24,467 nucleotides of DNA, from positions 1 through 24,467 of the forward strand of contig JAJBVW010000166.1 of the NCBI GenBank assembly GCA_020866945.1, given 5' to 3'. Below, piece after piece: positions 15,091 to 22,660 of this stretch (position 1 is its first letter; the number at the start of each line of letters is the position of its first letter). The notes under the pieces were generated by a model. That model was not told where the DNA came from. It made no database searches and worked only from the letters and a program-made list of their open reading frames with translations. The translations under genes were made by a program, and so were the position numbers. Source of the DNA: Oscillospiraceae bacterium (GTDB lineage: Bacteria > Bacillota > Clostridia > Oscillospirales > Oscillospiraceae).

Positions 15091-16191
15091 TTATTTTATC
15101 CTTCCTCTCTCCACGGAAAACACCCTGCCCCCCGTTCGGCGGCTGATGTTTTCATCCTCGCAGCAGGTAATGAGCGTCTGTCCCCCGCCAATGCGGTTCA
15201 GAACGAACTCCTGCCGCGCTCCGTCCAGCTCGGATAATACGTCATCCAGCAATAAAACAGGATATTGTCCTGTTTCCGCTTTAAATATTTCCCTTTCCGC
15301 CAGCTTAATGCTCAAAGCCGCCGTTCTGGTCTGTCCCTGGGAGGCGAAGGAGCGGGCCGGCATACCGTCAACAGAGATTTCGATGTCGTCCTTGTGTGCG
15401 CCGGTAAGACACTGCCCCGCCTCCAGCTCTGCCTGGCGGTGGGCCTGCTGGTGGGAAAGAATTTGCCTGTAAATTTCCTCCGCCGGGGCGCGCGGGTCTG
15501 AAACCGTGCTGACGGTTTTATAGGTCAGCGTCAGCGTCTCCCCTCCGCCGGAAAAATCCCGATGGATAGGGCCTGCGGCCTTGGCAAGCCTGTCCACAAA
15601 GGAGGCGCGGTAGCGTATCATCCGGGCGGAGCATTTTGCAAGGCCGTCAGAAAATTCGTCCAGCGTGTCCAGAAGACTGGGCTTTTCCCGCCAGTCCTTC
15701 AAAATGCGGGTCTTGTTTTCATAAAGACGGTTGAAATCTGTCAGCAGTCCGCCGTATCCGGGGCGGAGCTGGCTGATGGCTGTGTCCATCAGCTTTCGCC
15801 GCGCGGCGGAGCCGTCCTTGATGATATACAGGTCGTCCGGGGAAAACAGCACCGCCGTCATGAGACCCGCCAGCGAGCCGGAGGTACGTCTGGATCCATT
15901 CACCGTTACCTGCCGCCGCTGACCGGAACGAAACAGCAGCTTTATCGTCTGGCTTCTTCCGCCGGAATCCACCTCCGCCAGAATGCTGGCCCAGTCGCAC
16001 CCCTTTCCTATCAGCTCCCGGTCGAAACGGGTGCGGAAGCTGTGCGCCCCGGTAAGAAGATATACCGCCTCGAGAAGATTTGTCTTTCCCTGGGCGTTTT
16101 TGCCCCATATGACGTTGACGCCCGGCCCAAATTCCACCGTCTCCTCGTCATAATTTCGCAACCCGGAGAGGGCAATTCTCTCTACCTTCAT
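15091..16191 (-). CDS. recF: DNA replication and repair ATPase RecF
   Basis: The start is the ATG at 16189-16191 (MKVERIALSGLRNY), which overlaps the dnaN stop as ATGA; the longer in-frame extension upstream lies inside dnaN and is not credible. The resulting 366 residues match the family. RecF is an SMC-like ABC ATPase that loads RecA at single-strand gaps with RecO and RecR. Visible motifs are Walker A GKNAQGKT (30-37), the ABC signature region SQGQTRTAALS, and Walker B LLLDDVLSELD. The small S4-domain gene that sits between dnaN and recF in Bacillus is absent. Confidence 0.96.
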   Translation of the reverse strand: MKVERIALSGLRNYDEETVEFGPGVNVIWGKNAQGKTNLLEAVYLLTGAHSFRTRFDRELIGKGCDWASILAEVDSGGRSQTIKLLFRSGQRRQVTVNGSRRTSGSLAGLMTAVLFSPDDLYIIKDGSAARRKLMDTAISQLRPGYGGLLTDFNRLYENKTRILKDWREKPSLLDTLDEFSDGLAKCSARMIRYRASFVDRLAKAAGPIHRDFSGGGETLTLTYKTVSTVSDPRAPAEEIYRQILSHQQAHRQAELEAGQCLTGAHKDDIEISVDGMPARSFASQGQTRTAALSIKLAEREIFKAETGQYPVLLLDDVLSELDGARQEFVLNRIGGGQTLITCCEDENISRRTGGRVFSVERGRIK

Positions 16192-17300
16192 ACCCCGGCT
16201 TTCAGCCGCACGGGAAGAATCATATAGGAGAAATTCTCCGTCCCGTCCGTAGGTACGATAACGCACGGGGAAGCAGCATTATTGAAGCAAAGACGTATTT
16301 TGTCCGCCGGCGCCGCCCGCAGCGCGTCCAGAAGATAGGCGTTATTAAAGCCAATTTCCAGTCCGCCTCCCTGGCCCTGTACCAGGCATTGATCCTCGCC
16401 CCGGCCTACGCCGGTGGTGCAGAATATTTTTATGAGGTCGTCGCCCAGAATAAGGCGAAGAGGATGCTTTGTTTTTTCATCTATGATAAGAGACACCCGG
16501 CTGACCGCCTTGACAAGCTCGTTTCTGTCTGCCTCCACCATGATAGAAAAGTCCGAAGGAATGCTCTTACGATAGTTCAGAAATTCTCCTTCCAGTCTGC
16601 GCGTCACCAGAACCGTCTCTCCCATGGAGAAGGATATGTGCTTCGCGCCAACAGTGATTTCCACCGTATCCTCCTCATCTCCGCACAGCTTTTCCACATC
16701 GGAAAGCGCCGTGCCCGGCACGATGAAGGAGCATTCCTCCGCCTCCTGAGAGGAGAGCACCTCCCGCCGAAGAGCCAGGCGGAACCCGTCCACCGCCACC
16801 ATGGTAAGCTCACCGGATTTTATCTCCATCAGCGCGCCGGTATAGACCGGGCGGCTTTCATTGGTGCTGACAGAAAAGATAGTCTGCCGTATCATTTTGC
16901 TCAGTAGCCCCTGGCTCACGGAGACGGCGTTTTCCTTGTTCACAAAGGGAAGCTCCGGGTATTCCTCGCTGTCCGTTCCCATAATGGAGAAATCCGCCGC
17001 TCCGCAGGTGATGCTGGTGTTGAAATTTTCCCCGGTTGTGATGGTCACTATGTCATCCGGCAGGCTGCGAACGATTTCTCCGAAAATTTTTGCGCCCAGT
17101 ATGATGGAGCCAGGCTCTGCCACGTCCGCGGGAATAGAGGTGTATATCCCCTTTTTAAGGTCATAGCCTGTCAGCTTCACATCCTGTCCCGCCTGAATGA
17201 GAATGCCCTCTAGGGCCGGGATAGGGCTTTTTGACGCAGTGCAGCGGGATGCGGTGGTAACAGCTGCCTGGAGCAGATATTTTTCACAGGAAAATTTCAT
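16188..17300 (-). CDS. dnaN: DNA polymerase III sliding clamp (beta subunit)
   Basis: This 370-residue protein shows the three-domain clamp pattern: MKFSCEKYLLQAAVTTASR at the start, GAKIFGEIVRSLPDD, TDSEEYPELP, then TNESRPVYTGALMEI with VAVDGFRLALR in the second domain, and the C-terminal motif SYMILPVRL. The clamp encircles DNA and tethers DNA polymerase III and many repair proteins. AAGGAGG lies 4 nt before the ATG. It is the first gene of the operon dnaN-recF-remB-gyrB-gyrA-rnhA and is separated from dnaA by the 222-bp oriC. It may be transcribed from within oriC or by read-through from dnaA; no terminator is seen between them. Confidence 0.97.
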   Translation of the reverse strand: MKFSCEKYLLQAAVTTASRCTASKSPIPALEGILIQAGQDVKLTGYDLKKGIYTSIPADVAEPGSIILGAKIFGEIVRSLPDDIVTITTGENFNTSITCGAADFSIMGTDSEEYPELPFVNKENAVSVSQGLLSKMIRQTIFSVSTNESRPVYTGALMEIKSGELTMVAVDGFRLALRREVLSSQEAEECSFIVPGTALSDVEKLCGDEEDTVEITVGAKHISFSMGETVLVTRRLEGEFLNYRKSIPSDFSIMVEADRNELVKAVSRVSLIIDEKTKHPLRLILGDDLIKIFCTTGVGRGEDQCLVQGQGGGLEIGFNNAYLLDALRAAPADKIRLCFNNAASPCVIVPTDGTENFSYMILPVRLKAGV

Positions 17301-17337
17301 ATGTCCTCCTTCTCAGAGAGATAGATAGCTTATATTT

Positions 17338-17358
17338 TAGTAGTCGTAGTAGAGACAG
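17338..17358 (+). promoter_or_regulatory. DnaA-trio-like unwinding element
   Basis: Trinucleotides TAG-TAG-TCG-TAG-TAG-AGA-CAG run in phase here. Bacillus trios have the 3'-GAT-5' consensus, that is 5'-TAG-3' on this strand. On the minus strand the order is DnaA box (17366-17374), 7-nt spacer, trios, then AT-rich DNA, as in the Bacillus origin unwinding system. Confidence 0.75.
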
Positions 17359-17365
17359 TGGATTC

Positions 17366-17374
17366 TGTGGAAAA
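17366..17374 (-). promoter_or_regulatory. DnaA box next to the trio element
   Basis: TTTTCCACA on the minus strand; fits TTWTNCACA. It is the box positioned to seed a DnaA filament onto the trios. Confidence 0.8.
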
Positions 17375-17407
17375 CCCATGAAAGGTCTTGAAAAACAAGA
17401 ATTTTTG

Positions 17408-17448
17408 ATGTTCAAGTCGATGTTGAAAAGTTTTCAGGTTTTGAACAT
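17408..17448. repeat. Nested inverted repeat inside oriC
   Basis: Outer arms ATGTTCAA (17408-17415) and TTGAACAT (17441-17448) enclose inner arms TGAAAA (17424-17429) and TTTTCA (17431-17436), with centres within 2 bp. The 96-bp stretch 17388-17483 holds six TTGAA/TTCAA pentamers. It lies between the two DnaA box groups and is not itself a DnaA box. Confidence 0.7.
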
Positions 17449-17466
17449 TTTTCAAATCACGGAGAA

Positions 17467-17475
17467 TTTTCCACA
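17467..17475 (+). promoter_or_regulatory. DnaA box
   Basis: TTTTCCACA on the plus strand, in the dnaA-proximal half of oriC. Confidence 0.8.
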
Positions 17476-17513
17476 TTTTTCAACCGAACGCGTTTCCACG
17501 ATCCACAGAAAAT

Positions 17514-17522
17514 TGTGGAAAA
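17514..17522 (-). promoter_or_regulatory. DnaA box abutting the dnaA stop codon
   Basis: TTTTCCACA on the minus strand, directly next to the dnaA stop at 17523-17525. It faces the weak box CGATCCACA at 17499-17507. Confidence 0.8.
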
Positions 17523-18833
17523 TTATTGACCCCGGGAGTTGAGGTTTGTGGAAATCTCCCGCACGGAGCTGGCGGTGTCCGGGTCGGATTTTATGAGTTC
17601 CTCTACCTTACGGATGGAGGAGAGAACCGTGGAGTGATTTCTGTGATCGAACAGCTCGCCAATATCTACAAGGGAGAGATTTGTCAGGTTGCGGATAAGG
17701 TACATGGCTACCTGGCGGGCCATGGCAGTATTTTTCGACCGACGCTGGCCGCGGATGTCCGTCTCCTCAATGCCGTAGAATCGGGCGGTCTCCGCAATGA
17801 TGGCGTCCGGGGTCGGAATATAGAGACCTGTGCGAATCACGTCCTTGATGGCCCGCTTTACGCTGGTGATGCTGATGGAGTCGTCCATAATGTCCCGATA
17901 GGCGGTAAGCCGGTGAACCACGCCCTCAATCTGACGGATGTTGTTGGTGAGATTTTCTGCGATATAGTCCACCACCTCATCCGACAGCACGAGGCCGAGG
18001 CCCTGTCCCTTGTTGCGGATGATGGCCATGCGCGTTTCCAAATCCGGGGGCTGGATGTCCGCCATCAGGCCGCCCTCAAAGCGGGTGCGAAGACGATCCT
18101 CCAGCTTTACCATCTCAAGCGGCGGCCGGTCGGAAGTGATGACGATTTGATGGCCGGCCTCGTAGATGTTGTTGAAGGTGTGGAAAAATTCCTCCTGCAC
18201 GGCAATCTTGCCAGCGATGAACTGGATGTCATCCACCAGAAATAAATCTACATTGCGGTAGCGCTGACGGAACTGCTCCTGTGTTGCCTCGCGTAGAGAG
18301 GTTATCATCTGGTTTGTGAAGTCGTCGCCCTTTACATAGCCGATTTTAACGGAAGGATTCCTCTCCCGTATCGCCTGACCGATGGCCAGCAGAAGATGGG
18401 TCTTTCCGAGTCCGGAGTTGCCGTAGATGAAAAGAGGATTATAGACGGTGCCGGGATTTTCCGAGACGGCAATGGCGGCGGCATGGGCGAATTTGTTTGA
18501 CTGGCCCACAATGAAGCGGTCAAAGGTGTAGGCGGCGGCCTCCGGCAGATTGTCCTCCGGGCCTTCCCGGCGGTATTCGTCCAGCTCGTCTCCCACAAGG
18601 ACAAGAATGTCAAATTCGCAGGCGAAAAGGTCTGTCAGGGCGTCCCGGATGGTCTGACCGAATCGCTGGAGGATGATATTTCGCTTAAAATCGGAGGAGG
18701 TTTGCAGCACCAGCCGTTTTTCTCCCAGTTCTATGGGCTGGCAGTCAGAAAACCAGGTGTTTATCGCCGTGGGCGTAAGCTGACTGGAAAGCTTGTCCAT
18801 GATGCTCTGCCATATATCTTCTAATGAGTTCAT
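17523..18833 (-). CDS. dnaA: Chromosomal replication initiator DnaA
   Basis: The start is ATG 18831-18833 (MNSLEDIWQSIMDKL), since a longer in-frame reading would run through the dnaA promoter. The 436 residues show domain I (1 to about 80), a short domain II, the AAA+ domain from YTFDRFIVG (102) with Walker A GNSGLGKT (138-145) and Walker B FLVDD (198-202), and the DNA-binding domain IV. The domain IV signature reads FDHRNHSTV (395-403), where most bacteria have FGGRDHTTV or similar, so the base-contacting Asp (E. coli Asp433) is Asn399 here. DnaA binds the boxes in oriC, forms an ATP-dependent filament and opens the duplex. It is transcribed away from mfd and toward oriC and dnaN, and a DnaA box upstream (18934-18942) may allow autoregulation. 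Confidence 0.97.
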   Translation of the reverse strand: MNSLEDIWQSIMDKLSSQLTPTAINTWFSDCQPIELGEKRLVLQTSSDFKRNIILQRFGQTIRDALTDLFACEFDILVLVGDELDEYRREGPEDNLPEAAAYTFDRFIVGQSNKFAHAAAIAVSENPGTVYNPLFIYGNSGLGKTHLLLAIGQAIRERNPSVKIGYVKGDDFTNQMITSLREATQEQFRQRYRNVDLFLVDDIQFIAGKIAVQEEFFHTFNNIYEAGHQIVITSDRPPLEMVKLEDRLRTRFEGGLMADIQPPDLETRMAIIRNKGQGLGLVLSDEVVDYIAENLTNNIRQIEGVVHRLTAYRDIMDDSISITSVKRAIKDVIRTGLYIPTPDAIIAETARFYGIEETDIRGQRRSKNTAMARQVAMYLIRNLTNLSLVDIGELFDHRNHSTVLSSIRKVEELIKSDPDTASSVREISTNLNSRGQ

Positions 18834-18866
18834 ACGCCCTCCCGCTTTTGTTCTTTTTAACAATCC

Positions 18867-18895
18867 ATTATACCATTTTTCAGATGCAAATACAA
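18867..18895 (-). promoter_or_regulatory. dnaA promoter
   Basis: On the minus strand TTGTAT (18890-18895) and TATAAT (18867-18872) are separated by exactly 17 bp, with an extended -10 TGG. The predicted leader is about 27 nt, which supports the start at 18833. Confidence 0.8.
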
Positions 18896-18933
18896 TATTT
18901 AAATAATAGAACAAAGAACAATTTCTCAAATTG

Positions 18934-18942
18934 TGTGGAAAA
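18934..18942 (-). promoter_or_regulatory. DnaA box upstream of dnaA
   Basis: TTTTCCACA on the minus strand, about 40 bp upstream of the dnaA -35. The position fits autoregulation; only one good box is seen on this side of dnaA. Confidence 0.65.
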
Positions 18943-18975
18943 ATAGCGCATAAGGGGGAGAGCGGGAAAAAAGGC

Positions 18976-19005
18976 TTGCGCCGGAGGGGGCGTATGGATT
19001 AAAAT
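18976..19005 (+). promoter_or_regulatory. Candidate mfd promoter
   Basis: TTGCGC (18976-18981) and TAAAAT (19000-19005) are separated by 18 bp, 28 nt before the GTG start. The match is only partial. Confidence 0.35.
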
Positions 19006-19033
19006 AAAAAGGACTATAACTGAGGTAATATAT

Positions 19034-22000
19034 GTGAAAATTCTATCAGAAGCAATATTGGAAAACAAAAGCCTTACCCCCCTCCCGGAAGCTGTCGAGG
19101 GGGAACGTCTGCCTGCCCTGGTTTCCGGCCTCGGGCCGGTGCACCGCGCAAACCTGGGGGCGGCGCTGGCTGAAAGGACAGGCCGGCCCCTCTGGGTCGT
19201 CGTTCCGGATGATACGTCGGCGGATGCCGTGGCCGGAGATTTGAGGGGCTTGTTGGGAGTGCCGGCGGCTGTGCTGGCGGGGCGGGATGTTTCCTTTTAC
19301 GACATGGAGAGCGTTTCCCGTCAGGGAGAGCAACGGCGGCTGAAGGTGCTGGATGCGCTGGCGGCGGGGGACTGCGCCCCCATTGTATGCACTGTGGCGG
19401 CGCTGCTCCAGAGGACGATCCCACCCGAAACCCTGCGCCGGGCCTGTTTTTCCCTGAAGACAGGGGACAGTCTGCCCATGGAGGACGTGATAGATCATCT
19501 CCTTCGACTGGGCTATCATCCGGCGGAGCAGGTGGAAGGCTCCGGTCAGTTTGCCCGCCGGGGCGGTATTCTGGACGTCTGGCCGTGCGGCGAGGCTCTG
19601 CCTGTCCGAATCGAGTTTTGGGGGGACGACGTTGACAGTCTTCACAGCTTTGACCCGGACAGCCAGCGCCGTACGGAGAGCATAAAAGCCCTTCGGCTCA
19701 TTCCCGCGGCGGAGGCTCTGCCGTCTCTTGCGGAGGGAGGCCCTGCCGCACTGGCGGAAAAGCTCGCGGAGACCGAAAAGCGATTGAACCGCAACGCGGT
19801 GAAGTTCGACGTGGAAAAGCTCCGCCGGAGCCTTCGGGCGGACGGCGAGGCGCTGGAAAACGGCCGGAGCCTTGCGGCGGCGGATAAGTATATGGAGCTT
19901 ATCTATCCTGCCTTCGCGACGGCGCTGGATTACGTTCCGGCGGACGCCCTGGTGCTGATGGATCAGCCGGGAAAATGCGCGCAGCAGGCGAGAAGCTATT
20001 TAAAGCAGGCGGCCGAAGATCTGCGCCTTCTTATTGAGGGCGGCGTTCTGCCCGGAAGGCTGGGAAAATTTTATATGTCCTGGGAGGAAACTCTCTCCCG
20101 GCTGGAGGATTATCCCGTCGTGATGGCGGACGCCTTCACCGTGGGGAGCTATCCTCTGCCGCCCAAGACCATCATGGCCATCTCCGCAAAGCAGATTCCC
20201 TCCTATGCCGGAAGCGCGCAGACTGCCGTTGGGGACGTGCGGCACTGGCTGGGAGAGGGCTACCGCTGCGTGGTACTGGCGGGAGACAGCCGCCGGGCGC
20301 AGGCCATGGAGGAGCTTCTCCGCCAGGAGGAGGCGGGCCGGATATACCGGGACAGCGACCTTTCAAAGCTTCCGGAGCCGGGCTGCTGTGCCGTGGCGGT
20401 GGGAAGCCTGTCCTCCGGGATTGAGTATCCCCAGATAAAGCTCGCAGTTCTGGCGGACACACAGATCATGAAAACCGGCCTGAAAACGACGAAGCGGAAG
20501 CGGGCGCTGCCCGCCGGGGCAAGGCTCGGCTCCTATGAGGATTTGTCCGTAGGCGATTTGGTGGTGCATGAAAATTACGGTATAGGCCGTTTCGCCGGTA
20601 TAGTAAAAATGAAAACGGACGGGGTGGAAAAGGACTATGTGAAGATATGCTACGCCGGAACGGACAGCATTTATGTCCCCGCCACCCAGCTCGATATGGT
20701 AACGAAATACATCGGCGCGGGCGAGGATACGCCGGTGAAGCTCTCCCGCCTGGGCGGGGGGGACTGGAGCCGGGCGAGAAAAAAGGCCAAGGCCGCCGCC
20801 AAGGAGATGGCGGGGGAGCTTATCGCTCTGTATGCCGCCCGGCAGCGGACGCCGGGCCACGCCTTCGGCCCGGACACCCCCTGGCAGCGGGAATTTGAGG
20901 ATGCCTTTGAATACACTGAGACCGGCGACCAGCTCCGCTGCGCGGAGGAGGTCAAGGGCGACATGGAAAAGCCTATTCCCATGGATTGGCTCCTTTGCGG
21001 AGATGTGGGCTACGGCAAGACGGAGGTGGCCCTCCGGGCGGTGATGAAATGTGTCCTGGACGGTTATCAGGCGGCCATATTGGTGCCCACCACCGTGCTG
21101 GCCCAGCAGCATTATCAGACGGCAGTCAGCCGGTTTTTCGGGTTCCCCGTAAAAATTGGCGTATTGTCCCGCTTTACAACCGCCGCCCAGCTCAAAACGA
21201 CGCTGCAGGAGATGGAGAGCGGCGCCTGCGACATCGTCATCGGCACGCACAGGCTTTTGCAGAAGGATGTGAAGTTCAAAAAGCTGGGGCTTCTGGTGGT
21301 GGATGAGGAGCAGCGCTTTGGCGTCAGCCACAAGGAGCATATTAAAGAAATGGCAAAGCAGGTGGACGTGCTGACGCTGTCCGCTACGCCTATCCCCCGC
21401 ACACTGAATATGGCACTGTCCGGTCTGCGGGATATGTCCACCCTGGAGGAGCCGCCCCATGACCGGCTGCCGGTGCAGACCTATGTGATGGAGCACGACT
21501 GGGGCGTTTTGTGCGACGCCATCCGTCGGGAGATTGCAAGAGGCGGCCAGGTCTATTACCTCCACAATCGGGTGGACAGTATCACCCGCACTGCCGCAAA
21601 AATATTGGAGCTTCTGCCGGATATATCCATAGATGTAGCCCATGGCCGTATGGACGAGGCGGAGCTGTCCGCCGCTATGGATAAGGTCATACAGGGCCAG
21701 ACGCAGGTGCTGGTGTGCACTACCATCATTGAGATGGGCATCGACATTCCCAACGTGAACACCCTTATCATCGAGGACGCGGACAAAATGGGCCTTGCCC
21801 AGCTCCATCAGATTCGGGGCCGTGTGGGCCGTTCTGCCCGAAGGGCCAGCGCCTACCTGACCTATCGGAAGGACAAGATTCTCACGGAGGTTGCGGAAAA
21901 GAGGCTGGAAGCCATCCGGGAATTTGCGGAATTTAACTCAGGCTTCCGCATCGCCATGCGGGATTTGGAGATTCGTGGCGCAGGCAACGTTCTGGGCGCG

Positions 22001-22546
22001 GAGCAGTCCGGCCATATGATCGACGTGGGCTATGATATGTATTTAAAGCTGCTGGAGGAGGCGGTGCTGGAGGAAAAGGGAGAGCCTGTCCCCACCCGGG
22101 CGGACTGCGCCGCGGATTTGGCCGTGAACGCCAACATCCCGGAATCTTACATAAAAAGTGCTGCACAGCGGGTAGACATATACCGGCGCATCGCCCTTAT
22201 CCGCACGGAGGCGGAGGCGGACGACATCACCGACGAGCTGTGCGACCGCTTCGGAGACCCGCCCCCGGCGGTGAACGCACTGATACAGGTGGCGCTTCTG
22301 CGCGGCGAGGCAACGGCTGCGGGCATATCGGACATATCCCAAAAGGGCGGCGCGGTGCGCTTTGCCTTTGCCCAATTTGACTTTGAGCGGGTCAGCGCCC
22401 TTTACAGCCGGCCGGAATGGAAGGGCCGCATCAAGGTGGAGGCGGGAAATAAGCCCGCCGTCAGCCTGAAGCTGAAATCCAGCCGCCGGATTTTGGAGGA
22501 GGCCAGGGCCTTTGTGGGCGAATACAAAGCGGCCAAAGGCGAATAA
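19034..22546 (+). CDS. mfd: Transcription-repair coupling factor Mfd
   Basis: This 1170-residue DNA translocase removes RNA polymerase stalled at lesions and recruits UvrA. The start is GTG 19034, with TGAGGTAA seven nt upstream; the ATG two bases earlier is followed at once by a stop. The N-terminal UvrB-like module (FYDMESVSRQGEQRR; ARRGGILDVWP) is followed by the RNA polymerase interaction domain (about 500-570, VGDLVVHENYGIGRF), the RecG-like motor with Walker A GDVGYGKT (about 654-661) and DEEQ (about 757-760), GRVGRS, and the C-terminal domain. Length is normal. It is divergent from dnaA with a 200-bp gap and runs co-directionally with replication leaving oriC. The next gene downstream is a foldase-like lipoprotein. 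Confidence 0.97.
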   Translation: MKILSEAILENKSLTPLPEAVEGERLPALVSGLGPVHRANLGAALAERTGRPLWVVVPDDTSADAVAGDLRGLLGVPAAVLAGRDVSFYDMESVSRQGEQRRLKVLDALAAGDCAPIVCTVAALLQRTIPPETLRRACFSLKTGDSLPMEDVIDHLLRLGYHPAEQVEGSGQFARRGGILDVWPCGEALPVRIEFWGDDVDSLHSFDPDSQRRTESIKALRLIPAAEALPSLAEGGPAALAEKLAETEKRLNRNAVKFDVEKLRRSLRADGEALENGRSLAAADKYMELIYPAFATALDYVPADALVLMDQPGKCAQQARSYLKQAAEDLRLLIEGGVLPGRLGKFYMSWEETLSRLEDYPVVMADAFTVGSYPLPPKTIMAISAKQIPSYAGSAQTAVGDVRHWLGEGYRCVVLAGDSRRAQAMEELLRQEEAGRIYRDSDLSKLPEPGCCAVAVGSLSSGIEYPQIKLAVLADTQIMKTGLKTTKRKRALPAGARLGSYEDLSVGDLVVHENYGIGRFAGIVKMKTDGVEKDYVKICYAGTDSIYVPATQLDMVTKYIGAGEDTPVKLSRLGGGDWSRARKKAKAAAKEMAGELIALYAARQRTPGHAFGPDTPWQREFEDAFEYTETGDQLRCAEEVKGDMEKPIPMDWLLCGDVGYGKTEVALRAVMKCVLDGYQAAILVPTTVLAQQHYQTAVSRFFGFPVKIGVLSRFTTAAQLKTTLQEMESGACDIVIGTHRLLQKDVKFKKLGLLVVDEEQRFGVSHKEHIKEMAKQVDVLTLSATPIPRTLNMALSGLRDMSTLEEPPHDRLPVQTYVMEHDWGVLCDAIRREIARGGQVYYLHNRVDSITRTAAKILELLPDISIDVAHGRMDEAELSAAMDKVIQGQTQVLVCTTIIEMGIDIPNVNTLIIEDADKMGLAQLHQIRGRVGRSARRASAYLTYRKDKILTEVAEKRLEAIREFAEFNSGFRIAMRDLEIRGAGNVLGAEQSGHMIDVGYDMYLKLLEEAVLEEKGEPVPTRADCAADLAVNANIPESYIKSAAQRVDIYRRIALIRTEAEADDITDELCDRFGDPPPAVNALIQVALLRGEATAAGISDISQKGGAVRFAFAQFDFERVSALYSRPEWKGRIKVEAGNKPAVSLKLKSSRRILEEARAFVGEYKAAKGE

Positions 22547-22583
22547 TTCACAAATTATCAATATACGCGGAAGATAAAAGTAT

Positions 22584-22589
22584 TATAAT
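22584..22589 (+). promoter_or_regulatory. Candidate -10 element for the acidic lipoprotein gene
   Basis: A perfect TATAAT lies in the AT-rich part of the mfd-lipoprotein gap, 71 nt before the ATG. No convincing -35 is found at the right distance. No terminator is seen after mfd, so read-through is also possible. Confidence 0.4.
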
Positions 22590-22660
22590 AAAGCCAATTT
22601 GCGGAGGAAGCGGGTCTGGGCCTTGCCCTCCCGTGAAACCCATCATAAGGAGAAGAAGCA

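Larger units (their letters stand above)
17301..17522. other. oriC: Chromosomal replication origin, oriC (dnaA-dnaN intergenic)
   Basis: This AT-rich 222-bp gap between dnaA and dnaN holds DnaA boxes at 17366-17374, 17467-17475 and 17514-17522, a weaker one (CGATCCACA, 17499-17507), a trio element (17338-17358) next to AT-rich DNA (17321-17340), and a nested dyad (17408-17448). Further box-like 9-mers lie in the flanking genes at 17280-17288 (TTTTTCACA) and 17547-17555 (ATTTCCACA on the minus strand). The order dnaA - boxes - trio - AT-rich - dnaN is that of the unwinding half of the Bacillus subtilis origin. Confidence 0.9.

Noticed and set aside
16170..16200. Missing S4-domain (YaaA/RlbA) gene between dnaN and recF
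   Set aside because: dnaN and recF overlap by 4 nt, so there is no room; its absence is noted but is common outside Bacilli and not a feature.
16192..16266. Upstream in-frame extension of recF
   Set aside because: It lies wholly inside dnaN coding sequence and encodes no RecF-family residues; the ATGA overlap start gives the normal length.
18834..18929. Upstream in-frame extension of dnaA
   Set aside because: The dnaA -10 and -35 elements lie within it, and the extra residues do not resemble DnaA domain I.
22600..22645. Hairpin-like GC-rich segment ahead of the acidic lipoprotein
   Set aside because: GGG/CCC pairings are short and interrupted, with no T tract and no known riboswitch pattern.
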